Notes under the pieces: model-generated
Told to the model about the DNA's origin: nothing
What the model saw: the letters and a program-made list of their open reading frames with translations, nothing else
The model's database searches: none
Source: Bacilliculturomica massiliensis
Lineage (GTDB): Bacteria; Bacillota; Clostridia; Peptostreptococcales; Anaerovoracaceae
NCBI RefSeq assembly: GCF_900605495.1
Contig: NZ_LR027603.1
Location: forward strand, 372,001-436,000
Direction of reading: 5' to 3'
Length of the DNA stretch: 64,000 nt
Part shown: positions 1 to 8,772 of the stretch, one piece after another
Layout: each line of letters starts with the position of its first letter
Position numbering within the stretch: the stretch's first letter is position 1
Made by a program: the position numbers and the translations under genes

Positions 1-906
1 GCTGCGGCCGGGGAACGCAGGAAATTACAAGAAGAACGTAAGCGCTATGAGACTCTTATAAGTTTTTCTGATACAGTATTGTTTGAATATGACTGCGGCG
101 CGGATACGGTGGAATTCACCCCCAACGTCCGCAAGCTGCTGAATATGGATCAGCTCACGTTTCAGGGCGTGGCGGCCGGCGGATTCGATCTGGATATTCT
201 GCATCCCGATGACAGAGAAAAAATAAAAAAACTCTTTGGAAAAGGAACAGAAGAAAAAAACGGCCAGATCCGATGCATGGAACTGCGGATGAAAAGCCGC
301 CGGGGGGAATACATTCTGTTCAGCTGTAAATACATGGCCGTTGAGGATCGGAAAGGCGGCCCGGGGTTGATCCTGGGTAAGCTGGAGGATATAACGGATC
401 AGAGAAGACGTGAGAAAAGCCTGAGGGATCAGGCGCAGACCGACGCGCTGACGGGCACTTACAATAAATCGGGCGAGGAGATGATCGGCCGTCTGCTGGA
501 AAAGGAAGGGACCGGAACGCTCTTTATGGTGGATCTGGACGATTTCAAAGAGATCAATGACCGATACGGTCATGTAGCAGGAGATGGGGTGCTGGTTGAC
601 GTGGCAGCCATACTGAGGGATATGTTTGCCGGCGCCGGAGTTGTGGCGCGGGCAGGCGGCGACGAGTTCGTGGCCTTTGCGCCGGGATGCCGCGACCGTA
701 ATACTGCCGCGGACATGGCGGAGCAGATCGTTTGGAGAGCGCGGGCCATTCAGGCGGCCGAATGCGGCAGGGTAACGGTCAGCGTGGGCGTCGCCGTCTG
801 TCCGGAGGACGGGACAACGTTCAGGATGCTCTATCACGCGGCGGACGCGGCTATGTATGCGGTAAAACAGGCGCGGAAGGACGGATGGCGTTTTTACTGC
901 CGGTGA
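1..906 (+). CDS. PAS-GGDEF diguanylate cyclase, 5' end outside the window
   Basis: The reading frame is open from base 1, so the gene begins upstream and 301 codons are visible. A short charged, probably coiled-coil stretch leads into a PAS-like fold (about residues 20-130, with a typical ILHPDDR segment) and then a GGDEF domain (about 140-300). The signature GGDEF is intact at 655-669, so synthesis of cyclic di-GMP from two GTP is likely. The RxxD product-inhibition site normally found five residues upstream is not present. A TTG at 79 could be read as a start but is internal to the continuing frame. The gene ends with TGA at 904-906 and has no clear partner downstream. The ligand of the PAS domain is unknown. 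Confidence 0.85.
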   Translation, partial: AAAGERRKLQEERKRYETLISFSDTVLFEYDCGADTVEFTPNVRKLLNMDQLTFQGVAAGGFDLDILHPDDREKIKKLFGKGTEEKNGQIRCMELRMKSRRGEYILFSCKYMAVEDRKGGPGLILGKLEDITDQRRREKSLRDQAQTDALTGTYNKSGEEMIGRLLEKEGTGTLFMVDLDDFKEINDRYGHVAGDGVLVDVAAILRDMFAGAGVVARAGGDEFVAFAPGCRDRNTAADMAEQIVWRARAIQAAECGRVTVSVGVAVCPEDGTTFRMLYHAADAAMYAVKQARKDGWRFYCR

Positions 907-1289
907 GAGACGGAGCAGCCGGCGCGGGAAACAGCGTATACGGGTGCAGGCGGCGGACAGGCGAAACGTCGCCGCCCGGTCCGCGGCCAAGGCTGCCTGA
1001 CGGTATGACTCCTGCAGGAAGAATCTCAAATAGGCGAAGTATCTGAAACAGCGAAAGGGCATAATTATCCGAAAACCTCTCTGTGGCAGGAAATTTGTGA
1101 TACAATAAAAGAAAAGACCGGCGTACGGGTGAAGGCGAAAGGAAGTCCGACACGGAAGCATGCCCGAGCGGGCCGAAAAACCGGGCTGAAGGCCAGACCC
1201 GAGAATCGGACCGAAGACCGGGCAGAAGAGCCGGGCTGTCAAACGGGCCGGAAACCTGAGTGAAAAACGGAAGGAGAGCCACAGAAAAT
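907..1289. other. Non-coding spacer with a candidate promoter and GC-rich imperfect repeats
   Basis: No convincing gene is seen. TACAATAAAAGAAA at 1101-1114 is preceded by TG at -3/-2 and could be an extended -10 element for the amidohydrolase; no good -35 is present. The same 14-mer occurs at 2685 and 47155, also in upstream regions. From about 1140 to 1258 the sequence is purine-rich with repeated CCGGGC/GACCGG words and no open frame of note. Confidence 0.5.
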
Positions 1290-2579
1290 ATGCTATTTCA
1301 GGACATTACCATACTGGATGAAAATCTGGACGTGCGGGAGCACATGTACGTGGGGACAAAGGCGGAACGGATCGCCTATATCGGAACAGAAATGCCGGAG
1401 GAGGATTTTGGAGAGATCTACCCGGGAGACGGCAGACTGCTGATGAGCGGATTTTATAATGCCCATGCCCATTCGCCCATGGCGCTCATGCGGGGTTACG
1501 GGGAGAATCTGGCGCTGCAGGATTGGCTGAACACGAGAATTTTTCCCTTTGAGGACAAGCTGACGGGGGAGGCCGTCTACTGGGGAACTATGCTGTGCAT
1601 GGCGGAATCACTGCGATTCGGCATTGTCTCCAGTTCGGATATGTACTACTTCTGCGGCGATATGGCCCGGGCGGTGGTGGAGTGCGGAGCCAAGGCCAAC
1701 ATCAGCCGCTCTCTGGTCACCTTCGATGACACGGATATCTGGGATCTAGACCGGTTCCTTGAGGCCAGAGACTTTCTGCGCGACTGGAACGGCGCGGGCG
1801 GCGGACGGGTCGTGGCGGAGATGTCGCTGCATGCGGAATACACCAATCAGGAAAAAGCTGCCCGTCAGGTGGCTGAATTCACACGGGAGTCCGGCGCGCG
1901 GATGCACGTTCACATATCAGAGACAAAGTCAGAGCACGAGGAGTGCAAGGCAAGGAGGAACGGCAGGACGCCCATTCAGTTTTTCGACAGTCTGGGACTG
2001 CTGGACCAGCCGGTCACGGCGGCGCACTGTGTGTGGGTGGACGATGAGGACATCGCGATCATGGCGGAAAAGGGCGTGACAGTCTCCAGCTGTCCTGCCA
2101 GCAATATGAAGCTGGCCAGCGGCGTCTGCAACGCTCCGAAGCTGCTGGCCTCAGGGGTCAATCTGGCTATCGGGACCGACAGCGTGGCCAGCAATAACAG
2201 TTTGAACTTTTTGGAAGAACTGAAGCTCTTTGCGCTGGTACAGAAGGTACACCATCAGGATCCCACGGTGATCACGCCCAAGCAGGCGCTCTACGCGGGG
2301 ACCAGAGCCGGCGCGCTGACCCAGGGCCGGGAGGACTGCGGCCTGCTGCGGCAGGGATTCCGGGCGGATCTCATCGTGCTGGACATCGCTCAGCCTCACA
2401 TGCATCCTGTCCACAATCTGCTGAACAACGTGATCTACTCGGCGGACGGGCGCGATGTAGTGCTGACCATGGTGGACGGAAAGGTCCTTTACCGCGGCGG
2501 AGATCTGCTCACCATCGACATGGAAAAGACCGTCGCCGAGGTGGAACGGGCCACGCAGAATATTCTCCGGCAGCTGTAG
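1290..2579 (+). CDS. Amidohydrolase of the MtaD/SsnA type (adenosine-derivative deaminase-like)
   Basis: A 429-residue metal-dependent hydrolase of the amidohydrolase superfamily. The metal ligands are all visible: HAH near residue 58, HVH near 205, AHC near 244 and GTDS near 294, in a TIM-barrel order, flanked by a small beta domain built from both ends. The GTDSVASNN stretch resembles 5-methylthioadenosine/S-adenosylhomocysteine deaminases (MtaD), which deaminate the adenine ring; SsnA-like and chlorohydrolase-like relatives cannot be excluded. The start is taken at ATG 1290 because AAGGAG lies upstream; an in-frame GTG at 1260 has no ribosome binding site. The gene stands alone, before the aromatic operon, and is probably cytosolic. 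Confidence 0.85.
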   Translation: MLFQDITILDENLDVREHMYVGTKAERIAYIGTEMPEEDFGEIYPGDGRLLMSGFYNAHAHSPMALMRGYGENLALQDWLNTRIFPFEDKLTGEAVYWGTMLCMAESLRFGIVSSSDMYYFCGDMARAVVECGAKANISRSLVTFDDTDIWDLDRFLEARDFLRDWNGAGGGRVVAEMSLHAEYTNQEKAARQVAEFTRESGARMHVHISETKSEHEECKARRNGRTPIQFFDSLGLLDQPVTAAHCVWVDDEDIAIMAEKGVTVSSCPASNMKLASGVCNAPKLLASGVNLAIGTDSVASNNSLNFLEELKLFALVQKVHHQDPTVITPKQALYAGTRAGALTQGREDCGLLRQGFRADLIVLDIAQPHMHPVHNLLNNVIYSADGRDVVLTMVDGKVLYRGGDLLTIDMEKTVAEVERATQNILRQL

Positions 2580-2651
2580 GAGAGAAATGGCGCTTTTATC
2601 CGGCGTTATGTCGGTGGAAGAAAAAGTTTTAAAAGAATTTATTGAAAAGGG

Positions 2652-2690
2652 TTTACTTTTTCGAACAAATATGCTAATATTCCATACAAT
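2652..2690 (+). promoter_or_regulatory. Promoter(s) of the aromatic operon leader
   Basis: TTTACT at 2652-2657 and TAATAT at 2675-2680 are separated by 17 bp, with TG at 2672-2673 giving an extended -10. A second possible -10, TACAAT, lies at 2685-2690. Either would start transcription 25-40 nt before the leader peptide start at 2726. The choice between them is not settled by sequence. Confidence 0.55.
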
Positions 2691-2725
2691 AAAAGAAAAC
2701 CAGTACATGATTTCGGAGAACTGAC

Positions 2726-2836
2726 ATGAAGAATCTTATGAATCTTGCAGCAGAATACTTTTACTTTAGCTTTACCTACTTTTTTGGTAAGGCTATTTTG
2801 AGTTTGTCTGCAAATAGTGAGATTCCAGTGTGTTAG
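2726..2836 (+). CDS. Aromatic-rich leader peptide of the aro operon (36 aa)
   Basis: A short open frame with a good ribosome binding site (GGAGA at 2715-2719, 6 nt before ATG). Residues 11-20 read YFYFSFTYFF, that is five Phe and three Tyr in ten codons, before a run of ordinary residues and TAG at 2834-2836. It is followed within 35 nt by a perfect terminator and then by aroF. This is the arrangement of a ribosome-mediated attenuator such as pheL/pheA in enterobacteria: ribosomes would stall at the aromatic codons when charged Phe- or Tyr-tRNA is scarce and change the folding of the nascent RNA. The function is inferred from composition and position; the peptide itself probably has no other role. 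Confidence 0.8.
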   Translation: MKNLMNLAAEYFYFSFTYFFGKAILSLSANSEIPVC

Positions 2837-2838
2837 GT

Positions 2839-2900
2839 CGATGAAGGTTCATCGGATACTGAAATTCAGCTCTGCGGCAAACTGCCGCAGAGTTTTTTTT
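2839..2900 (+). terminator. Attenuator: upstream hairpin and intrinsic terminator before aroF
   Basis: A 10-bp perfect stem CTCTGCGGCA/TGCCGCAGAG (2870-2879 and 2883-2892, loop AAC) is followed by eight T residues. Just upstream, CGATGAA/TTCATCG (2839-2845 and 2848-2854) forms a hairpin that can extend by pairing 2821-2831 with 2856-2866. A segment before the aromatic codons (2745-2754) can pair with 2871-2880 in 9 of 10 positions. No single mutually exclusive antiterminator is obvious by eye. Confidence 0.8.
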
Positions 2901-2997
2901 ATGCAGCGCGCGGCCTTTTGATTAAGAAGGAGCGCAGGGAAGGAAGATCCGCCCCGGAGGCGATGCCGGCCGGCGGAGAGAAATGGAGGAAAAGAAA

Positions 2998-4023
2998 ATG
3001 ATCGTATTGCTGAAAGAAAATCCGAATGCGGTGGCTGTGGCCAATCTGAAACAGTGGCTGAACAATGAGGGGATCACCGTTCACGTGTCCGAGGGCGAGC
3101 GGCACACTATTCTGGGATTGGTGGGGGATACCTCCAGACTGGATATGAGCCTGATCCAGGCGCTGGAGATCGTAGACGATGTGAAGCGCATCCAGGAACC
3201 CTTCAAAAATGCCAACCGCAAGTTCCACCCCCAGGATACGGTGATCGAGATCGGCGGCCCGGGATTGGAAACGGCCAGGATCGGCGGGGAGCATTTCGCC
3301 GTGATCGCAGGCCCCTGTTCCGTGGAGACAGAGAGCCAGATCTGCCAGGTGGCGGAGGCGGTGAAGAAGGCCGGGGCCACTATGCTGCGGGGCGGCGCCT
3401 TCAAGCCCAGAACGTCCCCCTACGCGTTTCAGGGTCTGGGAGCAGAAGGGATCCGGCTGCTGAAGCTGGCCAGAGAGCATACGGGGCTGCCCATCGTGAC
3501 GGAGGTCATGGACGCGGATCAGCTGCCTCTGTTCGAGGACGTGGATGTGATCCAGGTGGGCGCGCGGAATATGCAGAACTTCGAGCTGCTCAAGAAGCTG
3601 GGCCGAATGGATAAGCCGGTCCTGCTGAAGCGGGGGATGTCCGCCACGCTGGAGGAGCTGCTCATGAGTGCAGAATACATCATGGCCGGCGGCAACGAAA
3701 AGGTGATCCTCTGCGAGAGAGGGATCCGGACCTTCGAGACGAAGACCAGAAACACGCTGGATCTGTCCGCGGTGCCGGTGCTGAAAAACCTCTCCCACCT
3801 GCCGGTGGTAGTCGATCCCAGCCATGCCACCGGAGTGTCGAAGCTGGTAGCGCCCATGTCGCTGGCAGCAACAGCCGCGGGAGCCGACGGACTGATCATC
3901 GAAGTGCACAACGATCCGGAGAGAGCGCTGTGCGACGGACCTCAGTCACTGAGACCGGAAGCCTTCGCGGAGCTGGCGGAAAAGGTGCGCGGCGTGAGAG
4001 CAGCTATCAGAGCCATGGCGTAA
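2998..4023 (+). CDS. aroF: 3-deoxy-7-phosphoheptulonate (DAHP) synthase
   Basis: First enzyme of the shikimate pathway: condenses phosphoenolpyruvate and erythrose 4-phosphate to DAHP. The 341-residue protein has a ferredoxin-like regulatory N-terminal domain (about 1-70) and a KDO8P/DAHP synthase barrel with GPCSVE near residue 104 and the substrate-binding [11 protein letters not shown] near 136. This is the type I-beta architecture seen in Thermotoga and many Firmicutes, in which the N-terminal domain mediates feedback inhibition. ATG 2998 is preferred over ATG 2983 because GGAGG lies 8 nt before it. It is the first structural gene after the Phe/Tyr-rich leader. Confidence 0.95.
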   Translation: MIVLLKENPNAVAVANLKQWLNNEGITVHVSEGERHTILGLVGDTSRLDMSLIQALEIVDDVKRIQEPFKNANRKFHPQDTVIEIGGPGLETARIGGEHFAVIAGPCSVETESQICQVAEAVKKAGATMLRGGAFKPRTSPYAFQGLGAEGIRLLKLAREHTGLPIVTEVMDADQLPLFEDVDVIQVGARNMQNFELLKKLGRMDKPVLLKRGMSATLEELLMSAEYIMAGGNEKVILCERGIRTFETKTRNTLDLSAVPVLKNLSHLPVVVDPSHATGVSKLVAPMSLAATAAGADGLIIEVHNDPERALCDGPQSLRPEAFAELAEKVRGVRAAIRAMA

Positions 4024-4087
4024 GGGCCAGGCGGAGATCACAGGCAGTATCACAGTAGTATAGTAGTATGGAAGGAAGATAGATCAC

Positions 4088-4936
4088 GTGATAATAGGGA
4101 TAGCGGGCCTGGGGCTGATCGGAGGCTCCATGGCAAAGACGATCAAAAAAAATACGGACCATCAGGTGCTGGGAGCGGATATCCACAGAGAGACGCTGAA
4201 AGACGCGCTGGATGAGGGCGCCGTGGACGGCGAGCTCACCGGGGAGCGGATGAAGGAGTGCGACATGATCCTGATCGCACTCTGTCCGCAGACGCTGGTA
4301 CGGTTTGTGGAGGAACACCAGGATCACATCGGCCGGCAGGCCGTCGTGGTAGATCTCTGCGGGGTAAAGCGCTGCGTGTGTGACGCAGTCTCCCGCATAG
4401 CCGGGGAAAAGGGGTTCGCCTTCGTGGGCGGTCACCCTATGGCAGGGATGGAAAAGAGCGGCTTCGCCAACTCTACGGACCGGCTGTTTCGCCATGCGTC
4501 CATGATCCTGGTGCCGGATGATAACACTGACAGACGCGTGCTGGAGGAGCTGGAGGAATTTTTCCTGTCCCTGGGCTTTGGAAAAATCCAGTATGCCACT
4601 GCGGAGGAGCACGACAGAATCATCGCCTATACTTCGCAGCTGGCGCACGTGCTGTCCAGCGCTTATGTAAAAACGCCGACCGCACTGTCACACGCTGGAT
4701 TTTCAGCGGGCAGCTTCAAGGATATGACCAGGGTGGCTACTCTGGATGAAAATATGTGGACGGAGTTATTTCTGGATAATGCGGATTACCTGACCATGGA
4801 AGTGGAAGGGCTGATCCAGCGGCTGGCGCCCTACGCAGAAGCGCTGCGCAGCCGCGACGGGGACCGGCTGCGCGAACTGCTGCGGGACGGCCGGGAATTT
4901 AAAGCGAAAACGCTGGAATTGGGGAACGGAAAATGA
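4088..4936 (+). CDS. tyrA: Prephenate dehydrogenase
   Basis: Oxidatively decarboxylates prephenate to 4-hydroxyphenylpyruvate, the tyrosine branch. The 282-residue protein starts with a Rossmann motif GLGLIGGS near residues 7-14 and continues with the TyrA catalytic region, including GGHPMAG near residue 117 and an alpha-helical dimerisation domain. It lacks the C-terminal ACT domain of some relatives. The start is GTG 4088, with a purine-rich GGAAGGAAG upstream. Its stop overlaps a downstream ATG (ATGA at 4933-4936), which would allow coupling to aroB. It sits 64 nt after aroF. Confidence 0.93.
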   Translation: MIIGIAGLGLIGGSMAKTIKKNTDHQVLGADIHRETLKDALDEGAVDGELTGERMKECDMILIALCPQTLVRFVEEHQDHIGRQAVVVDLCGVKRCVCDAVSRIAGEKGFAFVGGHPMAGMEKSGFANSTDRLFRHASMILVPDDNTDRRVLEELEEFFLSLGFGKIQYATAEEHDRIIAYTSQLAHVLSSAYVKTPTALSHAGFSAGSFKDMTRVATLDENMWTELFLDNADYLTMEVEGLIQRLAPYAEALRSRDGDRLRELLRDGREFKAKTLELGNGK

Positions 4937-5013
4937 TTTGGAACAGGAATGCTGAGAACAGGGATTGGAAAGAGGCGGATCGGAACCGGGCGGAAGCCGG
5001 AGGGAGAAGCCGA

Positions 5014-6150
5014 ATGGAAGCCGAAGCCGGAGAACGGGAAGGGGCAGTAAAGGTGGAAGTGCAGGCCGCAAGGCCTTATCCAGTCTGGATCGGAAGAAAT
5101 CTTCTGGCCTCTGCGGGAGAGATCATCAAGGAAAGAAAAAAGCCCTGCCGGGTGGCGATCATCACCGATTATACCACCGGCGGACTCTTTGAGAATCGGG
5201 TGGAGCGGAGCTTGAAGCGAAACGGCTTTACCGTGACGAAACTGAGCATTCCGCCTGGAGAAGGTTCCAAGAATATGTCGCAGCTGGCTGAGGTGCTGGA
5301 ATTTCTGGCGGAGAGCGGGCTGACCCGATCGGATCTGATCGCTGCCCTGGGCGGCGGCGTGGTGGGAGATCTGGCGGGTTTCGCAGCTGCGGTATACCAG
5401 AGGGGAGTGGATTACATACAGCTTCCCACCACATTTTTGGCTGCCATCGACTCTTCCGTTGGCGGAAAGACTGCCGTGGACCTGGGCGCCGGAAAAAATC
5501 TGGCCGGGGCGTTTCACCAGCCCCTGAGCGTGATCTGCGACTGCGATACCTTTCGGACGCTTCCGGAGAAAGTATTCGCCGACGGGGCCGCGGAAGCTGT
5601 CAAATACGGGGTGTTGGCGGGGGGAGAGCTGTTCGGACAGATGATTTCCGGAAAAGGCGGGAGATCGGGCCTGCCGGAGGAGCTGCTGCCCTCCGTGGTG
5701 GAACAGTGTGTGCGCATCAAGGCGGATATCGTGAACAGAGACGAGTTTGACCGCGGCGAGCGCCAGCTCCTGAATCTGGGGCACACGATCGGCCATGCGG
5801 TGGAACGCTGCAGCGGCTACGGCATCACTCACGGCCACGCCGTGGCCATGGGGATGGCGGCCATAGCCAAAGCCGCCGCACAGCTGAAAGGGACGGAGGA
5901 AGCGGCGCAGACGGCGGAGCAGATCATTCAGGCGCTGCGGATCCAGAACCTGCCCACAGAGATCCCTTATTCCCCGGAGGATATTTACCGGGCCAGTCTT
6001 TCAGACAAGAAAAAGACGGCCGCAGGTATGCAGGTCATCGTGCCGGAGACCGTGGGATGCTGTAAGATCCGGGGTCTGTCTCTGACAGAATGGAGAAATT
6101 GGGTCGGTCTGGCGCTGGGGGAGACTGAGAGCGCCGGCGCTGCGAAATGA
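5014..6150 (+). CDS. aroB: 3-dehydroquinate synthase
   Basis: Converts DAHP to 3-dehydroquinate using NAD and a divalent metal. From ATG 5014 the protein has 378 residues; GGGVVGDLAGF near 113, NLGHTIGHAVE near 253 and HGHAVAMGM near 272 are the cofactor and metal-binding signatures. A longer frame begins at ATG 4933, overlapping the tyrA stop, but it adds a charged low-complexity stretch (rich in E, R, N, A) that the family lacks. ATG 5014 has a strong GGAGGGAG 7 nt upstream and is preferred. The purine-rich run between the two starts resembles the repeat-like spacers found elsewhere in the window. Confidence 0.9.
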   Translation: MEAEAGEREGAVKVEVQAARPYPVWIGRNLLASAGEIIKERKKPCRVAIITDYTTGGLFENRVERSLKRNGFTVTKLSIPPGEGSKNMSQLAEVLEFLAESGLTRSDLIAALGGGVVGDLAGFAAAVYQRGVDYIQLPTTFLAAIDSSVGGKTAVDLGAGKNLAGAFHQPLSVICDCDTFRTLPEKVFADGAAEAVKYGVLAGGELFGQMISGKGGRSGLPEELLPSVVEQCVRIKADIVNRDEFDRGERQLLNLGHTIGHAVERCSGYGITHGHAVAMGMAAIAKAAAQLKGTEEAAQTAEQIIQALRIQNLPTEIPYSPEDIYRASLSDKKKTAAGMQVIVPETVGCCKIRGLSLTEWRNWVGLALGETESAGAAK

Positions 6151-6167
6151 GTTACAAGGAGTGGGGA

Positions 6168-7544
6168 ATGGAAGCGATCAGGAGTGAGGAAATAAAGAAT
6201 CGGCGGGGAGAAGGAACGGGGGCGGCGCTGTCTCTGATGAAGCTGGAGCCCGCCGCCCTGCGGGGGGAGATAAGGGCCGTGACTTCAAAATCCATGGCTC
6301 ACCGCAGCCTGATCTGCGCCGCGCTGGGCGATCGGGTCACGGAATTGACGATCACAGATCTCTCCGTTGACATCGCGGCCACCGCGGAGTGTCTGCGGAG
6401 CATGGGTGCGAAAATAGAGAGGCAGGACGGATCCTATCGGGTAACGCCCCTGTGGGACAATGCCGTTCCTCAGCCGCTGCTGAACTGCCGGGAAAGCGGT
6501 TCCACTCTGCGGTTTTTGCTGCCGGTGGCCGCTGCGGTCTGCGGCGGCGCACGGTTTACGGGAGAAGGGCGTCTTCCCCGGCGTCCCATGGATCCGCTGA
6601 TCCGTGTCATGAGGGAGCACGGCGTGGAATTCATGGGTCCCCAGCAGACGATGGCAGCGCGCAGAACACAAGGACCACAGGATATCCTGCCGCTGGATAT
6701 TTCCCGGGAAATGAAGCCGGGCGTCTATAATATAGAAGGAAATATCAGTTCTCAGTATATCAGCGGGCTTCTGTTCGCACTGCCCCTGCTTCCCGGTGAG
6801 AGCCGCATCCGGCTGCTCTCGCCCATGGAATCTTCCGCGTATGTGGACATGACGCTTGAAACTCTCGCGCAGTACGGGATCCGCGTGGAAAAGACAGGAG
6901 ACGGGTTTCTGGTGCCGGGAGGCCAGACCTACCGAAGCGCCGGGCCCATGGAGGTGGAGGGCGATTGGTCCAACGCCGCGTTTTTTCTGGCCGCCGGCGC
7001 CGTCGGCGCTGCCGGCGGGGTCGCTGTCACCGGCCTGAATCTGAATTCGGCCCAGGGCGATATGGAGATCCTGAAAATACTGGAGCGATTTGGAGCGGAG
7101 GTGACGGCGGACCGGGCGGCGGGCAGCGTGACCATCCGGCCCGGAGCAATGACGGGTACAGAGATCGACGTGAGCCAGATACCGGACCTGATGCCTGTCC
7201 TGGCGGTGACGGCCTGCCGGGCCCTGGGGCCCACGGTGTTTTGCAACGCAGGCAGACTGCGGCTGAAGGAGAGCGACCGCATCGCATCCACCGCCGCCCT
7301 GATCCGGTCCCTGGGGGGCCGGGCGGAGGAGGGTGAAGACAGCCTGACTGTTTACGGCAACGGCGCGCTGCGGGGAGGCCGGGCGGACAGTTTCGGCGAT
7401 CATCGCATCGCCATGAGCGCGGCGGTGGCGGCGCTGTTCTGTCAGGAAGCAGTACTGCTTTCACATCCGGAAGCAGTGGAAAAATCTTATCCGAACTTTT
7501 TTAGAGATTACGTAAAGTCAGGAGGAAAAGCAGATGTCGTCTAG
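6168..7544 (+). CDS. aroA: 3-phosphoshikimate 1-carboxyvinyltransferase (EPSP synthase)
   Basis: Transfers the enolpyruvyl group of PEP to shikimate 3-phosphate. The 458-residue frame shows the family signatures: SKSMAHRSL near residue 40, ESGSTLRFLLP near 107, and RLKESDRIA near 364. Both halves of the inside-out alpha/beta barrel are complete. ATG 6168 has AAGGAG 6 nt upstream; ATG 6147 overlaps the aroB stop (ATGA) and is also possible. The first 20-30 residues are a charged extension of the kind also seen on AroB; homology begins at about MKLEPAALRGEI (ATG 6237). The last codons overlap aroC. Confidence 0.94.
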   Translation: MEAIRSEEIKNRRGEGTGAALSLMKLEPAALRGEIRAVTSKSMAHRSLICAALGDRVTELTITDLSVDIAATAECLRSMGAKIERQDGSYRVTPLWDNAVPQPLLNCRESGSTLRFLLPVAAAVCGGARFTGEGRLPRRPMDPLIRVMREHGVEFMGPQQTMAARRTQGPQDILPLDISREMKPGVYNIEGNISSQYISGLLFALPLLPGESRIRLLSPMESSAYVDMTLETLAQYGIRVEKTGDGFLVPGGQTYRSAGPMEVEGDWSNAAFFLAAGAVGAAGGVAVTGLNLNSAQGDMEILKILERFGAEVTADRAAGSVTIRPGAMTGTEIDVSQIPDLMPVLAVTACRALGPTVFCNAGRLRLKESDRIASTAALIRSLGGRAEEGEDSLTVYGNGALRGGRADSFGDHRIAMSAAVAALFCQEAVLLSHPEAVEKSYPNFFRDYVKSGGKADVV

Positions 7545-8622
7545 CTTTGGAAAACAATTGAAGGTCTCCGTGTTTGGACAGTCCCACGGGAGAGCCGTCG
7601 GCGTGAACGTGGAAGGACTGCCGGCGGGGGAGACCGTGGATATGGAAGAGTTGCGGGCGTTTCTCGGCCGCCGGGCTCCGGGGAGGGGAAAGCTGGTGAC
7701 GCAGCGCAGAGAGGCCGACGAGCCTGTTTTTCTCTCCGGACTGGAAGAAGGCAGGACCTGCGGCTTTCCTCTGGCGGCTATCATCGAGAACACAGACACC
7801 AGATCCTCCGATTATAAAACGATGGAAAGGATCCCCCGACCGGGTCATGCGGATTTTACCGCATTTCTTCGGTATGGCGGCCAGGCCGATATGCGGGGAG
7901 GCGGACACTTTTCCGGCAGGCTCACCGCGCCCCTTTGCATAGCGGGAGGCATCGCCAAACAGGTTCTGGCCCGCAGGGGCGTCTATGTAGGCGCTCACCT
8001 GCTCTCCGTGGGAAAGGCCCGGGACGCGTCTTTTGACCCGGTGGAGCTTGCGGCGGAGACCCTTCTCGGCCCTGGACGGCGGTCATTCCCGGTGCTGGAT
8101 GAAAACGCGGAAAGGGCCATGACAATGGAGATCCAGGCGGCGAAAGACGTCTGCGACTCTGTGGGCGGCGTGGTGGAATGCGCCGCGGTAGGTCTGCCTG
8201 CCGGCATGGGAGATCCCATGTTTGACGGCGTGGAAAATCAGCTTGCGGCGGCCCTGTTTGGGATCCCTGCCGTCAAGGGAGTTGAATTCGGAGCCGGTTT
8301 TGCCGCCGCGCAGATGCGGGGCTCGCAGAACAACGACCCCTTCACGGTAAAGAACGGACAGATCCTTACGACGACCAACAACGCCGGCGGCGCCCTGGGA
8401 GGCATTACTACAGGAATGCCCCTCATCCTCAGAACGGCCATAAAACCCACGCCGTCGATCGCGCAGAAACAGCGGTCCGTCGACCTGGGGACGGGAGAAG
8501 AAGCGGAGCTTGAGATCAAGGGCAGGCACGATCCCTGCATCGCCCTGCGGGCCGTGCCCTGCGTGGAAGCGGTCACGGCGCTGGTCATTCTGGATCTGCT
8601 GCTGCAGGCAGGACGCGTTTAA
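7534..8622 (+). CDS. aroC: Chorismate synthase
   Basis: Makes chorismate from EPSP with reduced FMN as cofactor. The 362-residue protein begins with the typical GQSHGRAVGV motif near residue 13, has the RPGHAD signature near residue 106, and has SQNND and the central GG(I/L)TTGMP region near 290. The start overlaps the aroA stop by 11 nt and has AGGAGG at the right distance, so the two are translationally linked. The length is normal. After the gene, ATATGCGGC (8623-8631) and GCCGCATAT (8653-8661) can form an intercistronic hairpin without a T run, possibly an mRNA processing or stability element. Confidence 0.95.
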   Translation: MSSSFGKQLKVSVFGQSHGRAVGVNVEGLPAGETVDMEELRAFLGRRAPGRGKLVTQRREADEPVFLSGLEEGRTCGFPLAAIIENTDTRSSDYKTMERIPRPGHADFTAFLRYGGQADMRGGGHFSGRLTAPLCIAGGIAKQVLARRGVYVGAHLLSVGKARDASFDPVELAAETLLGPGRRSFPVLDENAERAMTMEIQAAKDVCDSVGGVVECAAVGLPAGMGDPMFDGVENQLAAALFGIPAVKGVEFGAGFAAAQMRGSQNNDPFTVKNGQILTTTNNAGGALGGITTGMPLILRTAIKPTPSIAQKQRSVDLGTGEEAELEIKGRHDPCIALRAVPCVEAVTALVILDLLLQAGRV

Positions 8623-8772
8623 ATATGCGGCCTGACGGCGGCCTTAAGCAGAGCCGCATATCGAAGCCGTCCAAGCCGGAGGAGCATTTCAGATAAGAAC
8701 GGGAAACCGATAAAGCGATGAAACATTGAGCGCGGCAAAGAAAGCGCAGAACAGCAATAGGATAGGAAAGGA

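Noticed and set aside
25-1282. Long minus-strand frames opposite the GGDEF gene
   Set aside because: They shadow a clear GGDEF domain and show only low-complexity translation.
2839-2900. The aro leader as a T-box riboswitch
   Set aside because: No T-box sequence (TGGNACCGCG type) or long specifier stem is present, and the translated aromatic codon run explains the element better.
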